From positions 124,001 through 188,000 of the forward strand of contig JAFTXG010000022.1 of assembly GCA_017461725.1 (NCBI GenBank): a stretch of 64,000 nt of DNA, written 5' to 3'. Made by a program: the position numbers and the translations under genes. The DNA comes from Lachnospiraceae bacterium. GTDB lineage: Bacteria; Bacillota; Clostridia; Lachnospirales; Lachnospiraceae. The notes below the pieces were generated by a model. The model saw only the letters and a list, made by a program, of their open reading frames with translations. It did not search any database and had not been told where the DNA came from. Positions 56,450 to 64,000 of the stretch are shown here, one piece after another. Numbering within the stretch: the first letter of the stretch is position 1; every line of letters begins with the position of its first letter.

Positions 56450-56543
56450 GGTATTATGAGAAAATTTGGGGATATCCACATTTTTTATAATTTCGTCACG
56501 AAATATTCAGAGAAAAAAGCAGTAAGACCATTGATTTACGGGA

Positions 56544-56555
56544 ACCATATATGGT
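56544..56555. promoter_or_regulatory. 12-bp perfect palindrome upstream of ftsH
   Basis: ACCATATATGGT at 56544-56555 lies between a TTGATT (56531) and TATACG (56560). It could be an operator or just promoter-region AT richness. The region 56450-56674 shows no gene; a CATCCC/GGGATG hairpin lies at about 56579-56608. Confidence 0.4.
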
Positions 56556-56674
56556 AAGCTATACGATAAGGAGGACCGCATCCCTCTCACCCTTCGGCGA
56601 GGGGATGGATTTGGAGCCTGAAAAATATGCGAAGACAGTTCCGGAAGGGCTGATTTCGAAATATGGAGAATAAT

Positions 56675-58663
56675 ATGAGCGAGCAGCAGGATAACCGTCA
56701 AAATGACGGTAACCGCAATCAAAACAGTAACAATAACAAAAACAGCAATATGATCATGATGATGGTCACGGCGGCGATTGCGACGCTGTTGCTGATCACC
56801 CTGATCAGCAGTTTTGTGAACACGGGAAATAAAGATTATGTGGCGTACAGTGAGTTCCTTGAACTGCTGGAGGAGGAGAAGGTCCGGAAGGTTCAGTTAA
56901 ACGAGAGCACGCTGCAGATCGTGTTTACCCTGAAAGATAACGGGGATGTGCCAAAGGACAGCTTCGCCTATTTGATGCAGAGTGCGCCTACTTATTATAC
57001 AAATATGAGCAGCTATGATATACAGCTGATCAGCCGGCTGGAGAGTGCTGAGCTGGAGGTCTTCGATGTGAAGAACAGCGATGCGAACTCCATGCTGCTG
57101 TCTATTCTGATCAGTTATGTGCTGCCCATCGCGCTGGTTTGGATCCTCATGGGCGTGATGATGCGCCGTGCGGGCGGCGGTGGAGTCATGGGCGTGGGAA
57201 AGAGCAATGCGAAGCGCTATGACATGCAGAAGGATACCGGTGTCACCTTTAAGGATGTGGCCGGTCAGGACGAGGCCAAGGAGTCTCTGGTGGAGATCGT
57301 GGACTTCCTGCACAATCCCCAGAAGTATTCCACCATCGGCGCAAAGCTTCCCAAGGGTGCTCTGTTAGTGGGCCCTCCCGGAACCGGTAAGACGCTGCTG
57401 GCCAAGGCGGTGGCCGGTGAGGCGAAGGTGCCGTTCTTCTCCCTGGCCGGTTCGGATTTTGTGGAGATGTTTGTGGGCGTGGGTGCTTCCCGTGTCCGCG
57501 ATCTGTTTAAGAAGGCCCAGGAAAATGCGCCCTGTATTATTTTTATCGATGAGATCGACGCCATCGGAAAGAGCCGTGATTCCCGCTTTGGCGGCAATGA
57601 CGAGCGGGAGCAGACCTTAAATCAGCTGCTCTCCGAGATGGACGGCTTTGATACCAGCAAGGGTGTATTCATTCTGGCGGCGACAAACCGTCCCGAGGTA
57701 CTGGATAAGGCCCTGCTTCGTCCCGGTCGTCTGGACAGACGGATTATCGTGGATAAGCCCGACCTTAAGGGCCGTGTGGCTGTCCTGAAGGTACACGCAA
57801 AGAAGGTAAATCTGGATGAGACCGTTGATCTGGATGCCATCGCACTGGCGACCTCCGGTGCGGTAGGTTCGGATCTCGCGAATATGATCAATGAAGCTGC
57901 CATCAATGCAGTTAAGCATGGCCGTAAGGCAGTGAGTCAGAAGGATCTGTTTGAGGCGGTGGAGGTTGTGCTCATGGGCAAGGAAAAGAAGGACCGCATC
58001 ATGAGCGAGCGGGAGCGCCGCATTGTCTCCTACCACGAGGTGGGACATGCGCTGGTCAGTGCCCTGCAGAAGGATTCTGAGCCGGTGCAGAAGATCACCA
58101 TTGTTCCCCGAACCATGGGTGCTCTGGGGTATGTGATGAATGTGCCCGAGGAGGAGAAGTACCTGCACACCGAGGCTGAACTCCGCGCCATGCTGGTAGA
58201 GTTTTTGGGAGGCCGCGCGGCGGAGGAGCTGGTGTTTGACACCGTGACTACCGGTGCAGCCAACGATATTGAGCGGGCGACCGGCATTGCGAAAGCGATG
58301 GTCACCCAGTACGGTATGTCCAAGCGCTTCGGCCTGATGGGCCTTAGCAGCATCGAGAGCCAGTATCTGGAGGGGCGCGCGGTACTTAACTGTGCCGATG
58401 AGACTGCTGCGGATGTGGATCAGGAAGTGATGGCGATGCTTAAGGATTCCTATGAGCAGGCCAAGCAGCTGTTGTCCGAGCACCGTGAGGCGCTGGATAA
58501 GATTGCGGCTTACCTGATCGAGAAGGAAACCATCACCGGCAAGGAGTTTATGCGCATTCTGCGTGAGATCGAGCCGGTTGCTGAGTCTCAGGCGGAAACA
58601 CCCGCATCGGCAGAGGATGCGGTCACTGTCGGTGAGACCGTGTCTGGGGATACAGAGGCCTGA
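56675..58663 (+). CDS. ftsH: ATP-dependent zinc metalloprotease FtsH
   Basis: A 662-residue membrane protease. After an N/Q-rich cytoplasmic leader come two membrane helices (about 28-46 and 140-160) flanking an outer domain. Then the AAA domain: GPPGTGKT near 233, [14 protein letters not shown], and the second region of homology [20 protein letters not shown]. The protease has HEVGH near 454 and the third-ligand segment after [10 protein letters not shown]. It degrades misfolded and short-lived membrane proteins. The start at 56675 follows ATGGAGAATAAT; an ATG at 56663 is also in frame. A strong terminator follows. Confidence 0.97.
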   Translation: MSEQQDNRQNDGNRNQNSNNNKNSNMIMMMVTAAIATLLLITLISSFVNTGNKDYVAYSEFLELLEEEKVRKVQLNESTLQIVFTLKDNGDVPKDSFAYLMQSAPTYYTNMSSYDIQLISRLESAELEVFDVKNSDANSMLLSILISYVLPIALVWILMGVMMRRAGGGGVMGVGKSNAKRYDMQKDTGVTFKDVAGQDEAKESLVEIVDFLHNPQKYSTIGAKLPKGALLVGPPGTGKTLLAKAVAGEAKVPFFSLAGSDFVEMFVGVGASRVRDLFKKAQENAPCIIFIDEIDAIGKSRDSRFGGNDEREQTLNQLLSEMDGFDTSKGVFILAATNRPEVLDKALLRPGRLDRRIIVDKPDLKGRVAVLKVHAKKVNLDETVDLDAIALATSGAVGSDLANMINEAAINAVKHGRKAVSQKDLFEAVEVVLMGKEKKDRIMSERERRIVSYHEVGHALVSALQKDSEPVQKITIVPRTMGALGYVMNVPEEEKYLHTEAELRAMLVEFLGGRAAEELVFDTVTTGAANDIERATGIAKAMVTQYGMSKRFGLMGLSSIESQYLEGRAVLNCADETAADVDQEVMAMLKDSYEQAKQLLSEHREALDKIAAYLIEKETITGKEFMRILREIEPVAESQAETPASAEDAVTVGETVSGDTEA

Positions 58664-58678
58664 TTGTCAGAAAAACAG

Positions 58679-58726
58679 AGCGTATGCTGTGGGACCTGTT
58701 GCGGTCCGGGCATACGCTTTTTTGTG
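58679..58726 (+). terminator. ftsH terminator
   Basis: AGCGTATGC pairs perfectly with GCATACGCT, with an inner GGACC/GGTCC stem, followed by TTTTTT. Confidence 0.9.
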
Positions 58727-58775
58727 TGTTCAGCGAAGTGGAATTCTTAATTTTTCCGGAAAATGAAAAAGGGGA

Positions 58776-58804
58776 TTGTTTATTAATTTAAATAGTGCTA
58801 TACT
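58776..58804 (+). promoter_or_regulatory. Promoter of the DeoR-family gene
   Basis: TTGTTT (58776-58781), a 17-bp spacer and TATACT (58799-58804), about 90 bp before the start codon. Confidence 0.7.
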
Positions 58805-58892
58805 TTGAATATTCTGGAAAGATTGACCTGCGCATTGACGGCAGATAAAGACATAGAGAACAGACGAAGCTGATGGACTAGAGGAGAGAGCT

Positions 58893-59654
58893 ATGTTAAG
58901 AGAGACGCGATTGAAGCAGATCATGGACCTTCTCCACCGGGAAGGCCGGGTGGAAAACCGTGAACTGTGTAAACTGTTTGGCGTATCTGACATGACGGTC
59001 AGAAGAGATTTGGAGCTTTTGGTGGAGGAAGAGGATGTGGTCCGCACCAGAGGCGGTGCGGTGTTAAAAAGGGAGATGCGCCGTCAGACCATGGAGCGGC
59101 CCATGGATGAGCACGAGCGCTGTAAGGAGCGGATCGCGAGAAAGGCGATTGGTCTGATTGCGCCGGGACAGCGCATTTTTATTGATGCCGGAACCACTAC
59201 CCGCTGGGTAGGGCGCCTGATGCCCTCCGACGGACATAATGTGATCGCGACGAATAATCTGGCAGTGGCGATGGAAATCTCCGATTATCAGAATGTGACC
59301 GTGCTGGTGATCGGCGGCGAGCTGCAGGGAAGCAGTATGTCCTGCTTTGGATCACTGACGGAGGAGCAGATCCGCAGATATAAGCTGGATATCGCGTTTA
59401 TCGGGGCGGCAGCCATCGACGATGAAGGGTTTGTCTACACCGGATTCACGTCAGAGGCCGGAACAAAGGGATGTATCATCCGTTCCGCAAAAAAGTCCTA
59501 TCTTCTGGTGGAGTCCTGCAAGTTCAGTCAGGACAATCTGATGAACTTCTGCCATGTGGGGGCCATCGAGGCGATCATCACAGATTCCGGCGTATCACCG
59601 GAGGTTGTGGAGCGGATGGAGCAGGCCGGAACCAAGGTAATCATTGCGGATTGA
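58893..59654 (+). CDS. DeoR/GlpR family transcriptional regulator
   Basis: A 253-residue repressor. The N-terminal HTH reads ENRELCKLFGVSDMTVRRDLELL, then RTRGGAV, the family hallmark. From residue 75 the DeoR C-terminal sugar-binding domain shows FIDAGTTTRWVGRL, VIATNNLAVA, VLVIGGELQ, DIAFIGAAAIDDEGFVYTG and LLVESCKF. Members sense phosphorylated sugars or glycerol 3-phosphate. Because GlpP follows 200 bp later, a link to glycerol or lower-glycolysis metabolism is possible. AGAGGAGAGAGCT precedes the ATG. The effector cannot be read. Confidence 0.9.
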   Translation: MLRETRLKQIMDLLHREGRVENRELCKLFGVSDMTVRRDLELLVEEEDVVRTRGGAVLKREMRRQTMERPMDEHERCKERIARKAIGLIAPGQRIFIDAGTTTRWVGRLMPSDGHNVIATNNLAVAMEISDYQNVTVLVIGGELQGSSMSCFGSLTEEQIRRYKLDIAFIGAAAIDDEGFVYTGFTSEAGTKGCIIRSAKKSYLLVESCKFSQDNLMNFCHVGAIEAIITDSGVSPEVVERMEQAGTKVIIAD

Positions 59655-59705
59655 CCGTTATTCCGCGATTTCGGCGCCATGAAGCGTTTTTTTGATAAAT
59701 TAAAC

Positions 59706-59734
59706 TTGACAGCAAAACCGTCAGGTGGTATATT
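59706..59734 (+). promoter_or_regulatory. glpP promoter
   Basis: TTGACA (59706-59711), a 17-bp spacer and TATATT (59729-59734). Start point near 59741; a 25-nt leader then runs into the terminator stem. Confidence 0.8.
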
Positions 59735-59768
59735 AAAGACAAGTTAATAAACTGCGAGAGTAAACAGA

Positions 59769-59816
59769 GGCGATGCAATGAATACGGAGAGTGTTTCATT
59801 TACATCGCCCTTTTTT
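59769..59816 (+). terminator. Leader terminator upstream of glpP
   Basis: GGCGATG pairs with CATCGCC, with CAATGAA/TTTCATT extending the stem, followed by TTTTTT. It lies between the promoter and the glpP start, the position at which GlpP-type antiterminators act. Inferred autoregulation by GlpP. Confidence 0.75.
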
Positions 59817-59862
59817 ACTAAAACGGCTAAAAGATTAGACGATAGACGGACTGGAGAGGCAG

Positions 59863-60432
59863 ATGGGAGAGTTGAATCGGGAGATCATTTATGCGATTTC
59901 ACAGATGAAAGAGTTTGAGCGATTTCTTGACAGCGATCTTGACTGCTGTGTTTTGATGGATATGCATCTGGCACTGCTTGCGTCTATGGTTCGGGCTGCC
60001 CATGAGAGAGGGAAAAGGGTGTTCTTTCATCTGGACCTCCTTCGGGGGATCAGCGCGGATGAGTATGGATGTGAGTTCGCCTGTCAGTATCTGAAAGCCG
60101 ACGGGATCATTTCATCGAAGGTCAAGGTGATTGAGGCGGCGAAGAAAAACCGAAAAACGGCGATTCTCCGACTGTTTCTGATGGACAGTAAGTCGCTGGA
60201 GAGGGGACTTACGCTGTGTAATAACTGTCAGCCTGACTATGTGGAGATCCTTCCCGGAATTGCCTGCAGTATATTGCCTTATCTGAGGACGAGAACGGCC
60301 TCAAAGCTCATGTGCGGCGGTCTGATCCGCACACCGGAGGAGCTGCATGCCTGCTTCGCAGCGGGAGCCTGTGCGGTGACCATATCAAAGATGGACACGA
60401 TCAGACAGTACAGGGAAAAATATGATTCATAA
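59863..60432 (+). CDS. glpP: Glycerol-3-phosphate responsive antiterminator GlpP
   Basis: A 189-residue TIM-barrel-like RNA-binding regulator. Conserved blocks are VLMDMHLALLASMV, VFFHLDLLRGIS, DGIISSKVKVIEAAKK, VEILPGIACSILPY and MCGGLIRTPEEL, as in Bacillus GlpP. With glycerol 3-phosphate it stabilises antitermination on glp leader RNAs. GACTGGAGAGGCAG precedes the ATG. It is followed not by glpF/glpK but, 44 bp on, by an Ldh-family dehydrogenase, so it may be tied to that gene. A terminator sits in its own leader. Confidence 0.9.
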   Translation: MGELNREIIYAISQMKEFERFLDSDLDCCVLMDMHLALLASMVRAAHERGKRVFFHLDLLRGISADEYGCEFACQYLKADGIISSKVKVIEAAKKNRKTAILRLFLMDSKSLERGLTLCNNCQPDYVEILPGIACSILPYLRTRTASKLMCGGLIRTPEELHACFAAGACAVTISKMDTIRQYREKYDS

Positions 60433-60476
60433 ACGGGACATCCGTTTTGATAAACATTCCAAGGAGGATTTAGAAA

Positions 60477-61595
60477 ATGGCAGTAAATGAAACCAGACCT
60501 TATGTACAGTGGGACCTGATCAACGATTTCATGATCGATGTGTTCAAGGCTTACGGCGTTCCCGCCGAGGATGCAGCGATCTGCGCAGACGTTCTGCTGG
60601 AGTCTGACCGCCGTGGTATCGAGAGCCATGGCTGCAACCGCTTTAAACCTATTTATCTGGACCGCATCAAGAACGGCACTCTGTTGCCTGTGACCAACTG
60701 CGAGATCGTTAAGGAGACCCCCACCACCGTGGTTATGGACGCTCACAACGGTATGGGTATGGTTGCTTCCCACAAGATGATGGAGAAGCTGATCGAGAAG
60801 GCTAAGGTTTACGGTATGGCTGGTGGTACTATCTATAACTCCACCCATTACGGTATTGCTGGTTACTGGTCCACCATGGCTGAGAAGGCTGGTATGATCG
60901 GTATCACCGGTACCAATGCTCGTCCTTCCGTAGCTCCCACCTTCGGTGTTGAGCCTATGATGGGTACCAACCCCTTCACCTTCACCATCCCCACCGATGA
61001 GGAGTTCCCCTTCAACTACGACTGTGCTACCTCCATCGTACAGAACGGTAAGATCGAGTTCTACGAGCGCAGCGGCAAGCCTACCCCCGCAGGTCTGGTT
61101 GTTACCAAGGACGGCGACACCCTGACCGATTCCGGCGAGATCCTTCGCGAGATGCGTAAGGGTAACTGTGCACTGCTTCCCGTTGGTGGTCTGGGCGAGG
61201 AGACCGGCGGATACAAGGGCTACGGTTTTGTAACCATCGTTGAGATCCTTTCTGCAGCACTGGCAGGCGGCCCTCACACCAAGGCACTGACCGGCAAGAA
61301 GGCTGACGGCAGCAACGATTTCTATCGTCTGGGTCACTTCTTCTTCGTTATCAACCCCGAGTTCTTCATGGGCGTTGACACCTTTAAGCATACTACCGGC
61401 GACATCCTTCGTGCGCTGCGTAACTCCACCAAGGCTCCCGGTGAGGATCGCATCTACACCGCTGGTGAGAAGGAGTACATGTCTTGGCTGGATCGCAAGG
61501 ACAAGGGCGTTCCCGTTGGCGAGTCCATCCAGAAGGAGTTCATCCAGCTGCGTGACGAGTGCGGCCTGGACTACAAGTTCCCTTTTGAGGCATAA
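60477..61595 (+). CDS. Ldh-family (malate/lactate type) oxidoreductase
   Basis: A 372-residue NAD(P) enzyme of the MDH2/ComC family, which is unrelated to ordinary Rossmann MDH. Signature pieces are LLESDRRGIESHG (catalytic His), NSTHYGIAGYWSTMAE, GITGTNARPSVAPTFG and MMGTNPFTFTIPT, and GLGEETGGYKGYG. Substrates in the family include malate, sulfolactate, ureidoglycolate and 2,3-diketo acids. Codons are strongly biased to GGT, GCT, GTT and AAG, a sign of very high expression. AAGGAGGATTTAGAAA precedes the ATG. With malic enzyme next, malate oxidation is the most likely role. Confidence 0.9.
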   Translation: MAVNETRPYVQWDLINDFMIDVFKAYGVPAEDAAICADVLLESDRRGIESHGCNRFKPIYLDRIKNGTLLPVTNCEIVKETPTTVVMDAHNGMGMVASHKMMEKLIEKAKVYGMAGGTIYNSTHYGIAGYWSTMAEKAGMIGITGTNARPSVAPTFGVEPMMGTNPFTFTIPTDEEFPFNYDCATSIVQNGKIEFYERSGKPTPAGLVVTKDGDTLTDSGEILREMRKGNCALLPVGGLGEETGGYKGYGFVTIVEILSAALAGGPHTKALTGKKADGSNDFYRLGHFFFVINPEFFMGVDTFKHTTGDILRALRNSTKAPGEDRIYTAGEKEYMSWLDRKDKGVPVGESIQKEFIQLRDECGLDYKFPFEA

Positions 61596-61639
61596 TTTAG
61601 CAATGTAAAATTCCGGACGGCGTTCAGGCAGCGAACATG

Positions 61640-61760
61640 CTTGCTGCCTGAGCATCGGACGGGTGAGACGGTATGAGCAAAAACTCTGCGGAGCAGGGCG
61701 ATTAGCGAATATCGGCATCGATTGCGAGAGTGCACAGCACGAAGCAATCGGGTTTAATAT
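61640..61760. repeat. Intergenic palindrome-rich stretch between Ldh gene and malic enzyme
   Basis: CAGGCAGC and GCTGCCTG (around 61633-61658) form a perfect hairpin. A GC-rich block with purine tracts follows, of the kind seen at 23415 and 63000. I find no gene in it. Confidence 0.45.
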
Positions 61761-61792
61761 ATTTAATTTCGAAAATTTTGGAGGATATTACC

Positions 61793-62968
61793 ATGGATTA
61801 CGCAAAAGAATCTTTGAGACTTCATGGCGAGTGGGCTGGTAAGATTGAGGTTGTTACCCGTGTGCCCGTTGCTACCAAGGATGACCTGTCTGTAGCATAC
61901 ACCCCCGGTGTTGCACAGCCCTGTCTGGAGATCCAGAAGGATGTAAATAAGAGCTATGAGCTGACCAGACGTCACAATATGTGTGCAGTTGTTACCGATG
62001 GTACTGCAGTTCTGGGTCTTGGCGATATCGGCCCTGAGGCTGGTATGCCCGTTATGGAAGGAAAGTGCGTTCTGTTCAAGGCTTTCGGTGATGTAGACGC
62101 ATTCCCTCTCTGCATCAAGTCCAAGGACGTTGATGAGATCGTTAATACCGTTTACCTGCTGTCCGGTTCCTTCGGCGGTGTAAACCTTGAGGATATCGCT
62201 GCTCCCCGCTGCTTCGAGATCGAGCGCAAGCTGAAGGAGAAGTGTGATATTCCGATTTTCCACGATGACCAGCACGGTACCGCTATCATCACTCTGGCTG
62301 GTATGCTGAATGCACTGAAGGTTGTTGGCAAGAAGAAAGAGGAAGTTAAGGTTGTTACCTCCGGCGCTGGTGCTGCAGCTATCTCCATCGTTAAGCTGCT
62401 GCTCTCCGCAGGCTTCAAGAATGTTATCATGTGTGACCGTTCCGGCGCTATCTACAAGGGCCGTGAGAAGGGCATGAACTGGATCAAGGAAGAGATGGCA
62501 GAGGTTACCAACCTTGAGAGAAAGTCCGGTACTCTGGCTGAGATGCTGGTAGGCGCTGACGTATTCATCGGTGTTTCCGCTCCCAAGCAGGTTACCACTG
62601 AGATGGTTAAGACCATGAACAAGGATGCGATCATCTTTGCATGTGCTAACCCCACTCCCGAGATCTTCCCCGACGAGGCAAAGGCAGGCGGCGCTAAGGT
62701 AGTTTCTACCGGCCGCAGCGATTTCCCCAACCAGATCAACAACGTTCTGGCATTCCCCGGTGTATTCCGTGGAGCATTCGATGTTCGCGCAAGCGATATC
62801 AACGAGGAGATGAAGATGGCAGCTGCTGAGGCACTGGCAGGCCTGATCTCCGACGAGGAGCTGAACGAGGATTACATCATCCCTAAGGCATTCGATCCTC
62901 GCGTTGGTAAGACTGTTGCTGCTGCAGTTGCAGAGGCAGCTAGAAAGAGCGGCGTTGCTCGTATTTGA
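61793..62968 (+). CDS. NAD-dependent malic enzyme
   Basis: A 391-residue enzyme that converts malate to pyruvate and CO2. Order: AYTPGVAQPCLEI, CAVVTDGTAVLGLGDIGPEAGMPVMEGK, FGGVNLEDIAAPRCFEIE (metal-ligand acids), FHDDQHGTA, a Rossmann GAGAAAISI near 195, and FACANPTPEI. These are the short bacterial malic enzyme (about 390 residues, no phosphotransacetylase domain). The start at 61793 follows TTGGAGGATATTACC. The codon bias again signals strong expression. It probably works with the preceding dehydrogenase in malate use. Confidence 0.96.
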   Translation: MDYAKESLRLHGEWAGKIEVVTRVPVATKDDLSVAYTPGVAQPCLEIQKDVNKSYELTRRHNMCAVVTDGTAVLGLGDIGPEAGMPVMEGKCVLFKAFGDVDAFPLCIKSKDVDEIVNTVYLLSGSFGGVNLEDIAAPRCFEIERKLKEKCDIPIFHDDQHGTAIITLAGMLNALKVVGKKKEEVKVVTSGAGAAAISIVKLLLSAGFKNVIMCDRSGAIYKGREKGMNWIKEEMAEVTNLERKSGTLAEMLVGADVFIGVSAPKQVTTEMVKTMNKDAIIFACANPTPEIFPDEAKAGGAKVVSTGRSDFPNQINNVLAFPGVFRGAFDVRASDINEEMKMAAAEALAGLISDEELNEDYIIPKAFDPRVGKTVAAAVAEAARKSGVARI

Positions 62969-62979
62969 TGTTCAAATCT

Positions 62980-63155
62980 GAAGTGCGTCAGAGAGACTGT
63001 ATCAGGCCGGTGAGCTTGCTCACAGCGGGCTGAATGCAGGCGCGATGACATAGGGCAGATGCCCGTTCATGAGCAGCTTCGAAGAAGGTGCGAATAAGTA
63101 CTTCAGAAATTAAAATTACCAATTACGCCCATTATAGATTACTCATTTTGCGGGA
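62980..63155. repeat. Repeat element after the malic enzyme gene
   Basis: Contains GTGAGCTTGCTCAC (63010-63023) and GGGCAGATGCCC, then GAGCAGCTTCGAAGAAGGTGCGAA. The last part is a diverged match to the tandem unit at 63370. No gene is apparent. Confidence 0.55.
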
Positions 63156-63187
63156 GGCGCTGTCACCGAATGGTGGCAGCGCCTTTC
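63156..63187 (+). terminator. Terminator after the malic enzyme repeat
   Basis: GGCGCTGTCACC-GAAT-GGTGGCAGCGCC, 12 bp with one G-U, followed by TTTC. It is far (190 bp) from the malic enzyme stop, after the repeat element. Confidence 0.7.
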
Positions 63188-63248
63188 GCGTTGCCTGGCA
63201 ACTTAGATAAATGCTCATAATATATTTCTAAATTCTTTGTAAAAACTG

Positions 63249-63277
63249 GTGACAGTCATCCCTTTCTCAGGTATAAT
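63249..63277 (+). promoter_or_regulatory. Promoter upstream of the last repeat cluster and membrane gene
   Basis: GTGACA (63249-63254), a 17-bp spacer and TATAAT (63272-63277). The leader of about 230 nt before the start codon is made largely of the repeat cluster. Confidence 0.6.
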
Positions 63278-63324
63278 ATACGCGAAAGCAATGAGCAGTG
63301 CATAGACGGAGACGATACATCTGT

Positions 63325-63486
63325 GTGAGCTTGCTCACGGACAGATGTATTCGGCGACGTATATATAGGGCGAAAGCCCGTGAACGAGCACTCGCAGAGC
63401 GGGTGCGAGATGCACTGCGGAGAGAGCAGGACGCGAAAGCCCGTGAACGAACTCCCGCAGAGCGGGTGCGAGATGCACTGCGGAGA
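63325..63486. repeat. Palindrome plus 63-bp tandem repeat
   Basis: GTGAGCTTGCTCAC at 63325-63338 is followed by GGGCGAAAGCCC. A 63-bp unit starting GCGAAAGCCCGTGAACGA at 63370 is then repeated from 63433 to 63486 with a few changes. The unit holds the GCGGGTGCGAGATGCACTGC block. A 63-codon frame across it is a by-product of the repeat. Confidence 0.8.
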
Positions 63487-63511
63487 TGAATTTACATACA
63501 GAGGAGTTTAT

Positions 63512-64000
63512 ATGAAAAAGATATTTATCGGTGCGATTTTTATACTTTTGAATTTTAATATTAACATTGGCAGCGGTTCAGTGGGGCTTCTTCCCGATTC
63601 GGCAGGTTTTTTTCTGGTGTGGAAGGGATTGACGGAGCTGGTGACCGGCGATAAGCGTCTGGAGGAGATGTCCGCCTTTGCCAGAAAGGTATTGCTTGTT
63701 TTGGCGGTCGCCACCGGGGTGGAGTATGTGCTGGCTATCTTCGGCATGAGCCTTTTTGCGGCGGAGAAATATGTTTACAGTATTATCTGGTCGGTGCTGC
63801 TGATTGGGTTCGAGTGTTACGCATGGCGCATTGTGGTGACGATCATCCAGAATCTGGAGATGGCTTACGCCAAAGAGTTCAACGGAAAGATGCTCTCAGC
63901 TGCATGGTGGTTTTATATGATCACGAATGCACTGGTGACCGTAGGCTCATGGAATTCTGACTCATTCCTGGTCTACGCTGTGGCGTTCAATATTGTTTCC
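63512..64000 (+). CDS. Hypothetical membrane protein, 3' partial
   Basis: At least 163 residues, cut by the window end. A short basic start and hydrophobic segment (residues 3-20) are followed by SVGLLPDSAGFFLVWKGL. More hydrophobic segments lie near 55-75, 85-105 and 135-160, so at least four membrane spans are likely. ACAGAGGAGTTTAT precedes the ATG. I do not recognise the family. The 230-nt leader consists of repeated palindromes. Confidence 0.75.
   Translation, partial: MKKIFIGAIFILLNFNINIGSGSVGLLPDSAGFFLVWKGLTELVTGDKRLEEMSAFARKVLLVLAVATGVEYVLAIFGMSLFAAEKYVYSIIWSVLLIGFECYAWRIVVTIIQNLEMAYAKEFNGKMLSAAWWFYMITNALVTVGSWNSDSFLVYAVAFNIVS

Noticed and set aside
60279-61718. 479-codon minus-strand frame opposite the Ldh-family gene
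   Set aside because: It is a shadow of the strongly biased codons of that gene; the sense strand has clear enzyme motifs and a ribosome site.
63298-63489. 63-codon Arg/Ala-rich frame
   Set aside because: Produced by the 63-bp tandem repeat, whose length is a multiple of three; no ribosome site.

Overview
The window comes from a low-to-mid GC Firmicute, most probably a Clostridia/Lachnospiraceae species. The reasons are AGGAGG-type ribosome sites, near-consensus sigma-A promoters with 17-bp spacers, a HrcA/CIRCE heat-shock operator, GlcT- and GlpP-type antitermination leaders, and small families typical of that group (DUF1836, DUF4250, DUF3791/DUF3990, BlaI with M56 proteases). It reads as ordinary chromosome interrupted by a few accessory patches. 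I see no prophage, insertion sequence or CRISPR array.

Layout. 1-7.9 kb: a carbohydrate ABC importer (binding protein cut by the window edge, two permeases, no ATPase gene) convergent with a YesM/YesN-type two-component pair, then a sugar-phosphate isomerase-like gene. 8-15.5 kb: glutamate dehydrogenase, thiamine pyrophosphokinase, a guanine-type riboswitch in front of an FAD oxidoreductase, a TrhA/hemolysin III protein, a DUF1836 regulator and a MarR-MATE efflux pair. 15.6-23.4 kb: a structured RNA that I take to be 6S RNA, a SpoIID/LytB protein, an alpha-glucoside PTS operon (EIIA, EIIBC, GH4 phospho-alpha-glucosidase) behind a GlcT-type antiterminator site, and an EamA transporter. 23.6-30 kb: a small repeat-bearing membrane protein, an ABC-F ATPase, and an AT-rich patch with a large UvrD-type helicase fused to nuclease-like, zinc-finger and RQC-like parts, followed by a decayed DUF3990 toxin-like gene and an intact DUF3791 partner.

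30-46.3 kb: exonuclease III, TraX, an ECF sigma/anti-sigma pair, a BlaI/M56 pair with two clear operators, peptidyl-tRNA hydrolase, Mfd, a foldase-like lipoprotein and SbcDC. 46.4-51 kb: an HTH regulator, tRNA-Arg(ACG), a second BlaI/M56 pair, a phased 11-bp repeat array upstream of a 47-residue gene, a restriction-subunit fragment and a Fic protein. 51.2-58.7 kb: a protein quality-control stretch: clpB (CIRCE-controlled but broken by one in-frame TAG), DUF4250, a MoxR/VWA pair and ftsH. 58.9-64 kb: a DeoR regulator, GlpP with its own terminator leader, an Ldh-family dehydrogenase, malic enzyme, a cluster of intergenic repeats and a partial membrane protein.

The most interesting signals are the amber codon inside clpB, the helicase fusion island with its DUF3990/DUF3791 remnant, the phased A-tract array, three RNA-level control sites (purine riboswitch, GlcT-type RAT, GlpP leader) and a variant P-loop in the ABC-F protein. 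Function calls rest on sequence motifs and family memory only; no database search was run.
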